From positions 5,245,347 to 5,309,346 of the forward strand of contig CM038922.1 in the NCBI GenBank assembly GCA_021904315.1: a DNA stretch of 64,000 nucleotides. Reading direction: 5' to 3'. Both the position numbers and the translations under genes were made by a program. The notes beneath the pieces are model-generated. The model was not told where the DNA came from. It ran no database searches and saw only the letters and a list, made by a program, of their open reading frames with translations. The stretch is from Sphagnum magellanicum. Lineage: Eukaryota; Streptophyta; Sphagnopsida; Sphagnales; Sphagnaceae. Of this stretch, positions 1-10,388 are shown piece after piece; positions within the stretch are counted from its first letter, which is position 1; each line of letters opens with the position of its first letter.

Positions 1-1726
1 CACTTGGAGATATTGATATCACTTCTTGAAGATAAGAAAGGGACAACTATCATGGGTGAAGATGTTTTTCAAAATGTAAAACTTGAATCTTGAAAATTAG
101 ATTATGTTATTATTTAAGTTGTTCAAAAGGATGCTAGTCAAATGGTTGAAATGCTAAGAGGCAATGGTTTGTTAGTATAACCCAAGCTAATTATGCTCCC
201 AACTTCTTGCCCCTCAATGTTTAATTCAACCTCCAATGGTACTAATGTAATGCCTTCTAAGTTTTGTAACAAATGGTACCATTGAATTATTTGGACATGT
301 AGTCATAACATCTTATAAGCATTATACCTCCTTTTTTTTAGGTGATATTTTGAAACAACAAAAAAAAATCCTTGTTTGTAATTATTACATCTTAATTGGT
401 GGCACATAGTCAAGATTTTTGAGATATTGAATATGATGAAATCAATTAGGGGTTGACTAGTGAGTTGGGTTTATAGGAACCAAAGATCAAGTTGTCATTA
501 AAAATGAGCTTTACAATGGACTATTCTACAAGTAATGTTGACCATCCTTTATTCTTTCATTTTCAATAAATACATTGTCATGGTGTGTAATTACTTGGAC
601 TAATTGAAAATTGAAATTTGTCCTTAATGTTACTAGCTTGATTGTTAAAGTGTTGACTACTAGTTAATTTACAGTCTTTGTTATTCTTTTAAACCAATTC
701 TTAAATTTATGTTCATTTCCTTTGCTCTATCCTTAACTAAATCCTTTAGTCCTTGATTAACATTGAAAGTTCTTTATCTCATTTTCTTATACTTTAAATT
801 GATTTGTTTTAAGTGCATTACAATGTGTTGATAGTTGCAAATTTCCTTTGGTTTGTTGTTTAAAAATGATTGCTTTGGTCTTTGATGTGTTAATTCCTTA
901 ACATTTTTTTTAATATGATTGATTTAGTGTTGACCTATGTTAACATGTGTTGAACTTCCATTATTTCTTTCCTAAGGATTGATTACTTTAGTATTAGATG
1001 TGCTAATAATCATTTGTCTCCTTTCTTCTTTGAAATTGATAGTTTTTTAATAACAAAAGTTAACTTCCTTGAAACTCCAAATTATTCTTTTGCTCAAACC
1101 TTATTGTTTTAGTCTAAATGTGTTAATTTGGGTGTTGATGGCACCAATGAATGTGTTGAATTTTCTTTTGGTAATTGCAAGTTTAGCTTGTTCATTTAAA
1201 TGTATATATGATGTCAAATTGTGCATTATGCAAATGATTTGTTTTCATGTTAAAGCATATTGAGTTAAAGTTTACTAGTACAAAAAAACCATTGAGATGT
1301 TCAATATCATCAACTAAGATAGGTTTGTCGTAGCCTTATGGAGTTAGTAACATTCATGGGTGGCCCTCATATGACACCTCATGAATCTCCAACAATTATG
1401 AACAAATATGAAGTAAAGTCCCCTTTAAAGGTGAAAGATGAAATGTAAATTGCATGACATAAATTCATTGAAGGTGGAAGTATGAGGGTTAAGAATTTTA
1501 ATAATAGTTCTTACACGTTGAATAAAAGAGTGCAAGTTGTAATAAATGTTTGTAATGGTTGTACGTAACACCAATACAATTTTTAATGACTATTGGACAA
1601 AGTTATACATAATAAATAAAATGCTTGCAAATGGTAAATTGCCTTGTCGGGTGGTAATAAGCACATTAAGGGTGAATGACTTTTGTCCAAAAAAAACGAT
1701 GTATTACAAGTATGATAGTACACAAT
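1..1726. other. AT-rich DNA left of the CACTA element, unidentified
   Basis: No coding region or repeat could be supported here. All open frames are short and lack recognisable domains. The stretch ends at the target site of the CACTA element (AAT at 1724-1726). Confidence 0.5.
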
Positions 1727-2450
1727 CAATACAACAACAGGGGGCTATTTTGCGATCCACATATCATCGCAAACAACAAAGAAAGAAGTTTTCGAAAACC
1801 CGCATTTGCAAACCATAACTCATCGCAAACTGTTAAGCCTTTGTGATATTATAACATTCGCACCCGTACAATCGCAAGTCCTTCGCGACTCTCGAACTTG
1901 ATACAATCGCAAACCTTTTACGATTGTAACTGCTTCTATATACCGTTTGCGATTGACATTACATCGGAAACTATTTGCAACAAACCCATCGCCGCAACGA
2001 CTTGGCGAATCAACTCAAAAGTCTAATCCAAGTGGTTTCCGAAATAAGGTCCATCGCAAACCCTTAGCGGCATTTTGAGAATCCCAACAAATTTGCATTA
2101 GATCTTATATCGGAAACCACGCAAACTTTTTGGGATTCTCAGAATGCCGCTAAAAGTTTGCGAAATCTATGATTTCACAAATGTGTTCTGGAATGATTTT
2201 ACCCCCAAGAATGTAGCGATGTCTGTGACATGGTATTATTGGTCTTTTGGCTTTTGCACCCATAACAAAGAATTATGACTCGCAAATTTTTTTGAGATGC
2301 ACTGCGTATCGCAAGAGCATGGCACTGTATTCTTATTTTGGAAACAGGGTTTATTTGGGTCACTATGGGTCGCAAAAAAAAAATCTATATCAAAATTTCA
2401 AAATTTACAATGTAAAAGGGTTTGCAACCCTTGGGTATCTAACACACTAG
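1727..2450. repeat. Left subterminal region with TCGCAAA motifs
   Basis: About 17 variants of ATCGCAAAC or its reverse complement occur, in both orientations. Subterminal motifs of CACTA elements are the usual binding sites of the TnpA-type protein, so these are candidate sites for the protein encoded at 2455-4227. That pairing is inference. Confidence 0.75.
2054..2163. repeat. 34-bp inverted repeat (hairpin) in left subterminal region
   Basis: Arms 2054-2087 and 2130-2163 are complementary over 34 bases with about 3 mismatches, separated by a 42-nt loop. Each arm has a TCGCAAAC motif at its outer end followed by a GCGGCATT core. Confidence 0.85.
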
Positions 2451-2454
2451 TTGT

Positions 2455-4227
2455 CTATCTAGACCTCCTTCCCCTCTTGGATTTCTTCCTTGAATCTTTC
2501 TTCCTAGTGTTCTCTGGTGGAGGGGGAGGCTGCTCATCCTCCTCCCTCTCTTCATCGTCCCCCTCCTCCTCCTCCTCCCTATTCTCTTTATCTTTGGCCC
2601 TTGCAGAACCTTCATTTCGACTAGCAAACGAATTGGGTCCACTGCTAGTGGTAGCACTCGGAGCAGGTAGCACACTAGGAGCAGTGCTACCTGCTCTCTC
2701 CTCCTCATCACTGCTGCCCTCGGAGCTCTCACTTTCACCCTCATATGCCTGCATTTCAACATGCAAAGCTTAGTTAATGAAAATCTTGATTCAAATGAAA
2801 ACAATTTCAACACAAACAGAAATTGAATCCCAACCAAACCCACTCACCAATAGTGCATCAACATGTTGAAAAAGATGTTCCTTGCCATGCTCCTGGCCCA
2901 TATTCATTTCTGCAGTTGTGATCTTCCTTTTGTACCTCTTGTATTGTCCCCATAATACAACAGGTATAAAAAACGCATAAAGAATCTATTCAAGTCTCCG
3001 ACCACTTTTGCGAAGCGCAGAACTTCGCATACTGACACTTGCGAAACAGATTGCGAAACAAATCGCATCGCATCTACTATCGCAACCCAAAAGGCCAAAA
3101 CTCCATATACCTGTTTTTGCGATGCAATTCGCATCGCAAAGGTATCGCAAAAAGTCCAGTTTGACTGGACAGAAACTCACAAGCATGTGAGTTTTTGCAG
3201 GAAAGAAATGGAGGAGAGGGTTTAGGGTACTTACAAATGTTGCTTTGAGGCCAGGAATGCCACCTTGCCTTAGCCTGTGGGTGGTGTTTGGAACCATTTT
3301 CACTCGCTCTGCTGCCTTGAAGAACTTCAATGGTGGATCCCCAACCTCGTCCACCACTGATTGGCATTTAGCAAGCTTCAGCTCCAATGCCTTTAGGTCA
3401 CGGTCAGACCTCCCAAACTCTCTTGCCTTCTTGGCCTTGGCTAGCTGCTCTGTGATCTCCTTCAGTTGCCTTGCTGGTTTTAGTTGCACCTCAGACTGGT
3501 AGAAGGCATTCCAGATGTCTTCTAAGAACTAAAGCGGCCTCTCCAAGTTCCTGTACACATTCAGGTCTCTTAGGTGAGCACGAATCTTCATCCTGTCATG
3601 GTATCTTGCTTGAGACATTGAATTGGAGATCTTGTCTGCAATCCACCCAGAATCAAGCTCTCCTCCATTTCGAAATGCTCCCTTGACCTTATTTATCACT
3701 CTCTTCTGCTCTGCCTTTGAGAGAGTGCCCCACTCAACTCCTCGTGCAAAGTTGGTGGAGACAATGTGCCTAATGGTGCTCTTCGCCCCAGTGTATGCCA
3801 GCTCGGTTGGAATTCCCTCCTCTGCCAATGTTATCAGAGGGAGCTTCTTCCTCTCCTCTTCCTTCTTCTTTAGGTCGAGCTTCTCCTTTCTGATGGCATC
3901 CCTCTCATCCTTCCTCCTTTTCTTCTTGAGAGTTCTAGGTTAGAAAACTCCTGTTGTTGCTCTCTCATCTCTCTTTCTCTTCTTCTCTGCTGCCTTGGCT
4001 TCTGCAGCCTTCCTTGCCTCCTCATCTCTTTGTGCTTCCCCAGCAGTCAGCCCTGCTTGCAATGCTTGACCTAAAATGGCTGTCAAGGATGCTAACCCTT
4101 CAGGTGTCCTAGTATCGATTGCAGAGAGCTCTGAAGCTCTCAAGTGATCAGCAATCATCTTCCTCAACCTTTCCTCATTGTTATCACCTCCTCCAGACCC
4201 AGAACCCCTTCCACCAGTCCTAGCCAT
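2455..4227 (-). pseudogene. TnpA-like CACTA accessory protein, three exons
   Basis: Probable DNA-binding accessory transposase of the CACTA element. Exon 1 is 4227-3235, starting at an ATG that reads MARTGGRGSGSGGG. Exon 2 is 2985-2848 and exon 3 is 2748-2455. Donors GTAAGT and GTGAGT and a TGCAG acceptor support exons 1-3, and all joins are phase 0. The acceptor of exon 2 (AATAG) is weaker. Exon 1 carries a Lys/Glu-rich linker, then a segment like the plant Ptta/En-Spm transposase family (VEWGTLSKAEQKRVINKVK, then SQARYHDRMKIRAHLRD). The C-terminus is acidic, then proline-rich, ending in a basic cluster (KKDSRKKSKRGRRSR) that could be a nuclear localisation signal. Exon 1 has two in-frame stops (TAA at 3942-3940, TAG at 3531-3529). 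About 474 residues if read through. The family assignment is moderate. Confidence 0.65.
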
Positions 4228-4858
4228 CGCAATCCGCTCTGCCCAAGCTTTCCTTCGACAATTCTCGAGCAATGCCGAGAACGAATTCAAATTCCGACAT
4301 CGTTTCACTCTAGGACCCCAGAAAGATTTCACTACACCAGCTTCAAGGGATTCCGTTTCACTACACCTTAGGGACTTTCGACAATTCAGGGCTTGCGATG
4401 TAACCTGCATCGGAAGTTGCGATACGGGTTTTATCGCAAAGGCCATGCAATGTTGTTACTTTCGCAACGTTGGAGGGTTGCGAAGTCGGGGACTTCGCTA
4501 ATGTAAGAGGAAGTTTTAGGGTTTAGGGCTTGGGTGCGAAGAGGGATGCGATGGTGGGGGGTTCGCAAGGGGTTCGCAAAGTTTTAATTTATTCTGGCTT
4601 TAACATTTTGTTGTTTTTTTTTGCATATGCCAAAGGGTTTTTACAGTATTGCCCCCTACTTCGAAATTAGTGTTGGGATTATTTGAGCAACCAGTCCTAT
4701 AGGCATTGTTGAGCCCACATTGGATGCAGGTATGCATTTCTTTTTTGTTTAGGTTGTCTCAATTTATGAATAGTCAAGGGTTTATATTGTTGTATGACAT
4801 GATTTTTGAAAGTCTAATTTGGTTTTTGCCTTACACTTGTGTTGTATTAATGTGACAG
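4228..4858. promoter_or_regulatory. Divergent promoter region with TCGCAAA motifs
   Basis: This lies between the start codons of the minus-strand TnpA-like gene and the plus-strand SET gene. 4390-4580 again holds several TCGCAAA/TTGCGA motifs like those at the element ends. A possible non-coding first exon of the SET gene ends at a CAG/GTATGC donor near 4730, with an acceptor at 4857-4858. Motif presence is seen; promoter function is inferred from gene orientation. Confidence 0.4.
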
Positions 4859-6011
4859 ATGATATGTCTTCCTCTTCCATTGTGTTCACTAGTGACTCAT
4901 CCTCCTCAAATGACGACGCATTAGCTCATACGCAAGCAGAGGTGTCTCATTCTCCTCGTGGTCCACCTCGGCAGCTTTGCCAATGCACCAAGTGTGTTGG
5001 TCAGATTTCACAAAAGTCATATGTTTGTGCTCAACACATTCAGCGATTTGGGCGTCATCGTGGTCTGACTCCAGGAGCTTCTTCATTTCATGTGGTAAGT
5101 GTCATTTACCATTGTCATTTTTTCCTCTTTGATACATGATATTTTTCATGAAATCCTCTTTGAAACTATTTTCACTTCCATGGTTTGTTGTGGTTTTTTG
5201 AATGTAATAGGGTTCCCGTATGAAACCACCACCCTATGTTCTATCACAAGGGGTTTTAGCTGCCATAGGAAATGCACTTTCACAGGCATTTGCTATAGGG
5301 ATTGGTACCTCTCATGAGGCCAATAAGTCATAGCATGAGGCAAGGCCACGTGTGCTTTCCGTTAGACAGCGATCCAAAGCACAACGTCCAAGTGAGGGTC
5401 ATGCTAGGACTATTGTTGAGGGTAGATGGGGTATGTGTGAGTTCACTGGCAAATGTGCCAATATTATCCAATCATGGAACCTTGCAGTTCTTGGGTTGCT
5501 TGATAGTTTGCCCTATGATGAGGAGGTTGTGGTTTGGGGTAGACGATAGATTGTTAAGACCTCTACACTTGGAGAGAGGCATGGCTATGGAGTATATGCT
5601 TGTGAGGACATCATTGTAGAGGATTCAGCTAGATGTCGTAGAGAGGGTCCTACTTTGTTCCCTTATGGTGGGCCTATCTATAAGAAAAGACATTGGAACA
5701 GGATCCTCACACAACATCCTGAGTGGAAGACCTTTGCTCTTGAGATGGACACCTTTGCTGGTAGCACTAGGAGGCATAGTGATGTGAGGGTGATAAATGG
5801 AGACCCCATACGTTCTGGAAACATTGCCGGTTTCATCAATAGTACAGTGGGGACTCATCTTAAACGTAGGGCTAATTGTGAGTGGGTTTTTGTTGAGGGA
5901 CCTCCTCCAGCACAATATGGCCAGACTTATCACGAAGACCATTGCCTGGTTATAGCTACTAGGACCATCAGATTAGGAAATGAGTTGTTTACACACTATG
6001 AGTGGAGTTAG
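4859..6011 (+). pseudogene. SET-domain protein carried by the CACTA element, two stops
   Basis: SET domains are usually lysine methyltransferases acting on histones. Exon 1 (4859-5094, ATG at 4864) encodes a Ser/Asp-rich start, then a Cys cluster (C-x-C-x2-C ... C-x3-H) ending FGRHRG. The intron 5095-5210 has GTAAGT and TAATAG borders and is phase 0. Exon 2 runs 5211-6011. The SET domain covers about 5568-6008: entry motif GERHGYGVYACEDI, then PYGGPI, then GNIAGFINST...ANCEW, then VIATRTIRLGNELFTHYEWS. This is the family's order G-x-G-(V/L)-(F/Y)-A, GN-x2-x-F-I-N and G-x-E-L-x2-x-Y. NHSC is changed to NSTV and GEEL to GNEL, so activity is doubtful. In-frame TAG stops lie near 5331 and at 5547-5549, the second just before the SET domain. 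It sits between the TnpA-like and TNP2 genes, well inside the element ends. Confidence 0.78.
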
Positions 6012-6178
6012 GATTCCACCATTTCTGAACTATGTACTTTGTTTAAGACATAACATACCATATCTATATACATGCATTTTGGCATTTTTTATTTATAATG
6101 TAATATGCAACTATGCTTGGTATATAGTTAAGATCTTCTGGATTTGATATTGCATAGAATATTCGGCCTTCTGAAAAC

Positions 6179-6466
6179 ATGCTGCCATGGAGGTTGAAAG
6201 CAACATATCGGGAAATGGGCATGCCACACAAATTAGACTCTTCATCAACTCATTCTTCATCAAATGACTTGTCTGCTCATGATGAAGGTGTCTTTCAACC
6301 AATTCAGGAAGCACCACTGCCTGCAAACCAAGAACAAGCGATGGATGACTTCATGGTTGACTGGTTTGGACTTGACATAGTTGATGATATGTCTGGCAAC
6401 CCACATGATGAAGGAGCCAATGCAGATGTTCCACATCATCAACATACTGCCCAGGGACAACGGTAG
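6179..6466 (+). pseudogene. TNP2 transposase, N-terminal linker fragment
   Basis: The plus-strand reading contains an acidic Asp-rich linker (MDDFMVDWFGLDIVDDMSG) of the kind that precedes the first conserved TNP2 block. It stops at 6464-6466, exactly where the inverted middle part of the gene begins. The expected next segment (FQGARLSRLTAILGLL) is found reversed at about 8226-8180. Identification depends on this order, since the linker itself is weakly conserved. Confidence 0.5.
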
Positions 6467-6489
6467 TGGCAAGAGGCGGAGGCACTTGG

Positions 6490-8228
6490 CCACTTGTGGT
6501 CATCGTCCCTACCAAAAGCTTTTTGAAGATTAGCTCCATAACCTGCAACAAGGATCCATAAAATTATACAAAAGTATTCTGGACATCCAACAGATAGCCG
6601 ACTATATTTCAAACTCTTTTTCTAGTATAAGGCATACAGATTTAAATATAAATAAAAGCAACAAAGTACTTCTAAATTCAACCCTTGCCATCAAAGTTCA
6701 AATCTGTAGGGAATCGCATCTCTCCTATGCGATTTCGAAAGTCTTTTCTTTCTTGTGTAGTAAGTGTCCATGGAGCTGATGGTCGCTGCTCAATACATGT
6801 GTTAGGATCAACAGTAATCCACACATCGGGATGCCTCTCAAAATCCTCACAGGCTTCCCTAAAGTTACTATGCATCTCTCCATAGAGCTGTTTTATGATA
6901 GCCTTGCCCACATTTCCCTCAATTTGCATGGGGTCCAAGAGATGACGTATTTTCAACTCACCCCAATAGGGCAAGCTCTTGAGTATACCCCACCTTGTCA
7001 ATCCACTACCCTCAAACACCATAGAATCATTTGGGTCAATAACTCTATTGGCCACATCCCTCCAATATGCAAAAGTGGTAGCTTTTGGAATATCACGCTC
7101 ATCACCATAAGGCAAGTCAAAAGATGAAAATAAAAGTGGGTCTAATCTCATATCATGTCCCAGTGGAAGAAACTTTGTATGGCCAAGGTAATCAATTTTG
7201 CGAAGATGGCTTGAGTATTTAGCCATGTCCTCCAAACTTGGGCCACATGTAGAGCAGGCCTTGTAGCCTTGAGTTTGCAGCCCACTTACAAAACCAAACC
7301 CTGATTATAGAAGAGCTGAATATTAGAATAACAAATAATCACAAAACAGAATAATAATAAAAAATATAGAGGCATGTGCATGATTTCTTACCAGGATAAT
7401 CATGCATTGTCCACATGCAGATTGCCCTCAACTTGAATACACGTGGTATTCCTCTAGTGGTCTTCCTCCCATCATATGCCCATACTCCATCCCACAGCGT
7501 TTTGAGCTCATCGACCACTAGTGCTAAGTAGGTGTCTAGGTTTTTCACCTTACTTGGCCCTGGGATAATAAGAGAAAGCAGCAAAAATCCTTTTCTCATA
7601 GACAATCATGGAGGAAGGTTGTAATTCATGACAACAACTGGCCAAACAGAGGTAGGTCGTCCCTTTCCTCCAAGTGAATGTGGACTAACACCATCTGATG
7701 CTAACCCTAACCTCACATGCCTAGGGTCACGCTCAAACTCTGGCCATGTTGACTCCACATGCTTGTGAGCAGGAGAGTCAACCGGTAACCTCATAACACC
7801 AGGCTCTGATCGATGTTTCTTATGCCAAACCATTAACTCGGCCAAATCTGTACATCGATACATGTGTAGCAAGCGAGGAATAATGGGAAACCACCTTACT
7901 GATTTCCTAGGCACCATCTCTATAAGTATGTGAGGATCATATCGAGCCTCTTCACATGTACTGCACTCCGTTAAATGGTCATTGTTCCCATGAAATAGCA
8001 TGCAGTCATTAACACATGCATGGACAATTTGATACTCCATGCCTATGGAGGATAAGATCTTTTTAGCCTCCTTCCAAGATCCTGGCAAAACATTTTCCTC
8101 AGGCAGCAAGAGGCTATGACAATACTGGAAAATGTCTAACAACATAGTATTGCTTGCCTTGTGTTTTGCTTGGATGTTTAACAACCCCAGTATGGCTGTT
8201 AAACGGCTTAACCTTGCACCTTGAAAAA
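6490..8228 (-). pseudogene. TNP2 (CACTA) transposase, middle part, inverted
   Basis: This is the core of the Transposase_21 family. Read on the minus strand, exon A (8228-7392) has FQGARLSRLTAIL, LLPEENVLP, an EAKKILSSIGMEY block, a C-x4-C ... C-x2-C cluster and IIPGPSKVKNLDTYL. Exon B (7300-6683) has GFVSGLQTQGYKACSTCG, YLGHTKFLP and LPYWGELKIRHLLDPMQIEG. Exon C (6542-about 6490) has YGANLQKAFGRDDDHKW. Introns 7391-7301 and 6682-6543 have GT/AG borders and keep the frame. One TGA at 7608-7606 replaces the Trp expected in NLPPW. The next block of the family (LKTHDYHRLL) is not downstream but on the opposite strand at 8229, so this segment is inverted relative to both flanks. Confidence 0.9.
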
Positions 8229-9672
8229 CTGAAGACACATGACTATCATCGTTTACTGGAGCACATATTGCCTATGGCAATAATAGGCTTAGCCAGTGCA
8301 GAAGTACAAGATGCTCTTTGGTCATTGGGATATCTGTTGAGATGCGTATGCTCAAAGGAATTATTTGTAGAGGAGATTCCAAGAATGAGGGTAATAGTAG
8401 CAGAGGTGGTATGCAAGTTGGAAAAGGCCTTCCCTCCATCATTTTTTGATTGTCAAGTGCATTTACTAGTTCACCTTGTGGATGAGATAGCCATTGCTGG
8501 TCCTGTGCATTGTCGGTGGATGTATATATTGGCTTGAAAGATATATGGCAGTATTAAAGGGTTATGTTCGTAACCATGCACGAATGGAGGGAAGCATGGC
8601 AACAGGACACTTGGCAGCAGAGAGCATGTTTTATTGCACCAACATCTTGGCCACTATAGATCCATCATGTCCTCATGTCTGGATGGAGGAAAGAGAAGAG
8701 GAGGAAGACCGTTTGACTGGTGCCATCCAAACACGTATGTTATTACCTACAGAGTTAATTCAGCTGACCACATTCATGTTGAATAATAGCAATGTCATGG
8801 AAGAGTGGAGGAACTTCTATGAGAATGTCAAAAGTATGAGTGGGAGATCAAGGATTTTTCCTACGTTGCATAAGTACATGAAAGAGAAGTTGGCTGAAGT
8901 GGATCAATTGTTGGCACAAGGAGAAAGTATATCATGTTTTCCAGAGATCACAGATGATGTTCGCACCATTGTTCATGGACCACAGAGAGTTGTGACAACA
9001 CGTTCAGCAATGTGGACACAAGGAAGACATTTCAGGTATTTATTTTTTCTATTTCATTAGGCATATTAACTCATCTTCACATTCCAGACAAGTTTTTTAG
9101 AATGTTCTAGGATGATTTTTATGGGCATGAAGTTTCTATTATCATATAAGTTGTTGACTCACAATGTTTAACACAATATTAATTTCAGGATTTCCACTTT
9201 GGATGAAAAGAGGGGCTGCACCTTTGACTGTGGAGTTCAAGGGCAATTCATTTAGGACTCTAGAAATAGTCGACATGACAGGAATATTGTTCGAAATATT
9301 ATGCCACATTATGGAAAGCTGGAAGAGATCTTGGTGGTGTCTTATGATGCACATTCAAAGTTTGAAGAGTATGTGTTTAAGTGCAAGTGGTTTAAAATGA
9401 ACCTTGCTGGTGCAAATTGCACTTTAGTTCAGGATGAGTGCGGACACACACGGTTAAAGACATCTGCCACCAGTTATCAGCCATTTCATTGGCAAACTTC
9501 AGAGCCATTTACTTTTCCCAGTCATGTAGAACAATGCTTTTATCTTCCTTATCCCCCAAACCCAGAGGAGTGGTCACTTGTTGTCACATATGTGCCACGG
9601 TCCCGTTCTATTCTAGGTGAGAAACCAGAGGTTGTGCTCACAACCTCTGAGGTGGATGATGACCACGTATAA
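8223..9672 (+). pseudogene. TNP2 (CACTA) transposase, C-terminal part
   Basis: It begins abruptly with LEKLKTHDYHRLLEHILP, the block that follows the middle exons in intact TNP2 proteins. Next come FPPSFFDCQVHLLVHLVDE, VHCRWMY and ERYMAVLKGYVRNHARMEGS (DUF4218-like). An extra 4 nt near 8532-8536 breaks the frame. An intron 9036-9188 has GT and TTTCAG borders. The second exon (9189-9672) carries a stop near 9253 and then a DUF4216-like domain (HYGKLEEILVVSYD, FKCKWFKMN, EQCFYLPYPPNPEEWSLVV). Order and orientation show that the original gene ran left to right. Confidence 0.9.
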
Positions 9673-9849
9673 TGTACTACTCATTATTTTTATGCAAATT
9701 GCCATTCAGGCTTGTGGTTTTATATTACTCCACAATGTTCATTGTGTCAAAATCTTTAGCGAATTTCAGCCTTTATAGTTCCGGGAGTAGGCCCTTTAGG
9801 AACTTTGTACTACTCTCCTTCGCACTACTGCATGTACTACCTCAATGTC

Positions 9850-10388
9850 ACCGAGATTTTATGCGACTTTAAAAAGGCCGTGATAAATCAGATGACATTG
9901 CGAAACCTTTTGTGAAACTTCCTTCTCCAGGATCCCTTTTACTACTTTGCGAACTAATGCACATCGCAACTTGCGATACGTCCAACACCGGAAACTTTTG
10001 TAAAAATTTGTGATGAGGTTTGCGATACATATTCAAACGCAAAATGCGATGCTCCGAATAACGCAAGATTGCGATTTCTTGTGAGTCTCAAAGTGTTTTG
10101 CGATACTTTGTGTATTTTAAAATTTGCGATGTTGTGAGTATGATTAAGAGGTGCGAACTGTGGAATATCGCTAGCATGCACAAAGACTGAGAGGGTCACA
10201 AAGTTTTGGTTGTGGTATATGTCGCAAAAGTGCTGCGATGATTTAAGCTACATTATATATTAACGATGGTTGGTGAACCACAAGTTGTGATGCGTGTCAC
10301 ATCGCAAATATGGCAGGTTGTTTTTGCTTCGTAAACCCTTCCGATTTTTTGTTTTTCCCTTCGCAAAAAGGCACAATATGTAGTAGTG
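9850..10388. repeat. Right subterminal region with TCGCAAA motifs
   Basis: About 16 variants of TTTGCGAT/ATCGCAAA occur in both orientations, matching those of the left end, and the region terminates in TAGTAGTG. No gene is present. Confidence 0.75.

Larger units (their letters stand above)
1727..10388. mobile_element. CACTA (En/Spm) DNA transposon, 8.66 kb, degenerate
   Basis: The left end begins CAATACAACAACAGG and the right end, read inverted, begins CACTACTACATATTG. The family signature is CACTA...TAGTG, so the left end has one base changed. A 3-bp AAT lies immediately outside each end (1724-1726 and 10389-10391), the target duplication size expected of CACTA elements. Both subterminal regions are dense in TCGCAAA/TTTGCGA variants. 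Inside are a TnpA-like gene (minus), a SET-domain gene (plus) and a rearranged TNP2 transposase. In-frame stops, a frameshift and an internal inversion mean this copy cannot make its own transposase. Confidence 0.87.

Noticed and set aside
2297-2773. Plus-strand open frame of 158 residues rich in Ser
   Set aside because: It is the antisense of the acidic C-terminal exon of the TnpA-like gene on the minus strand.
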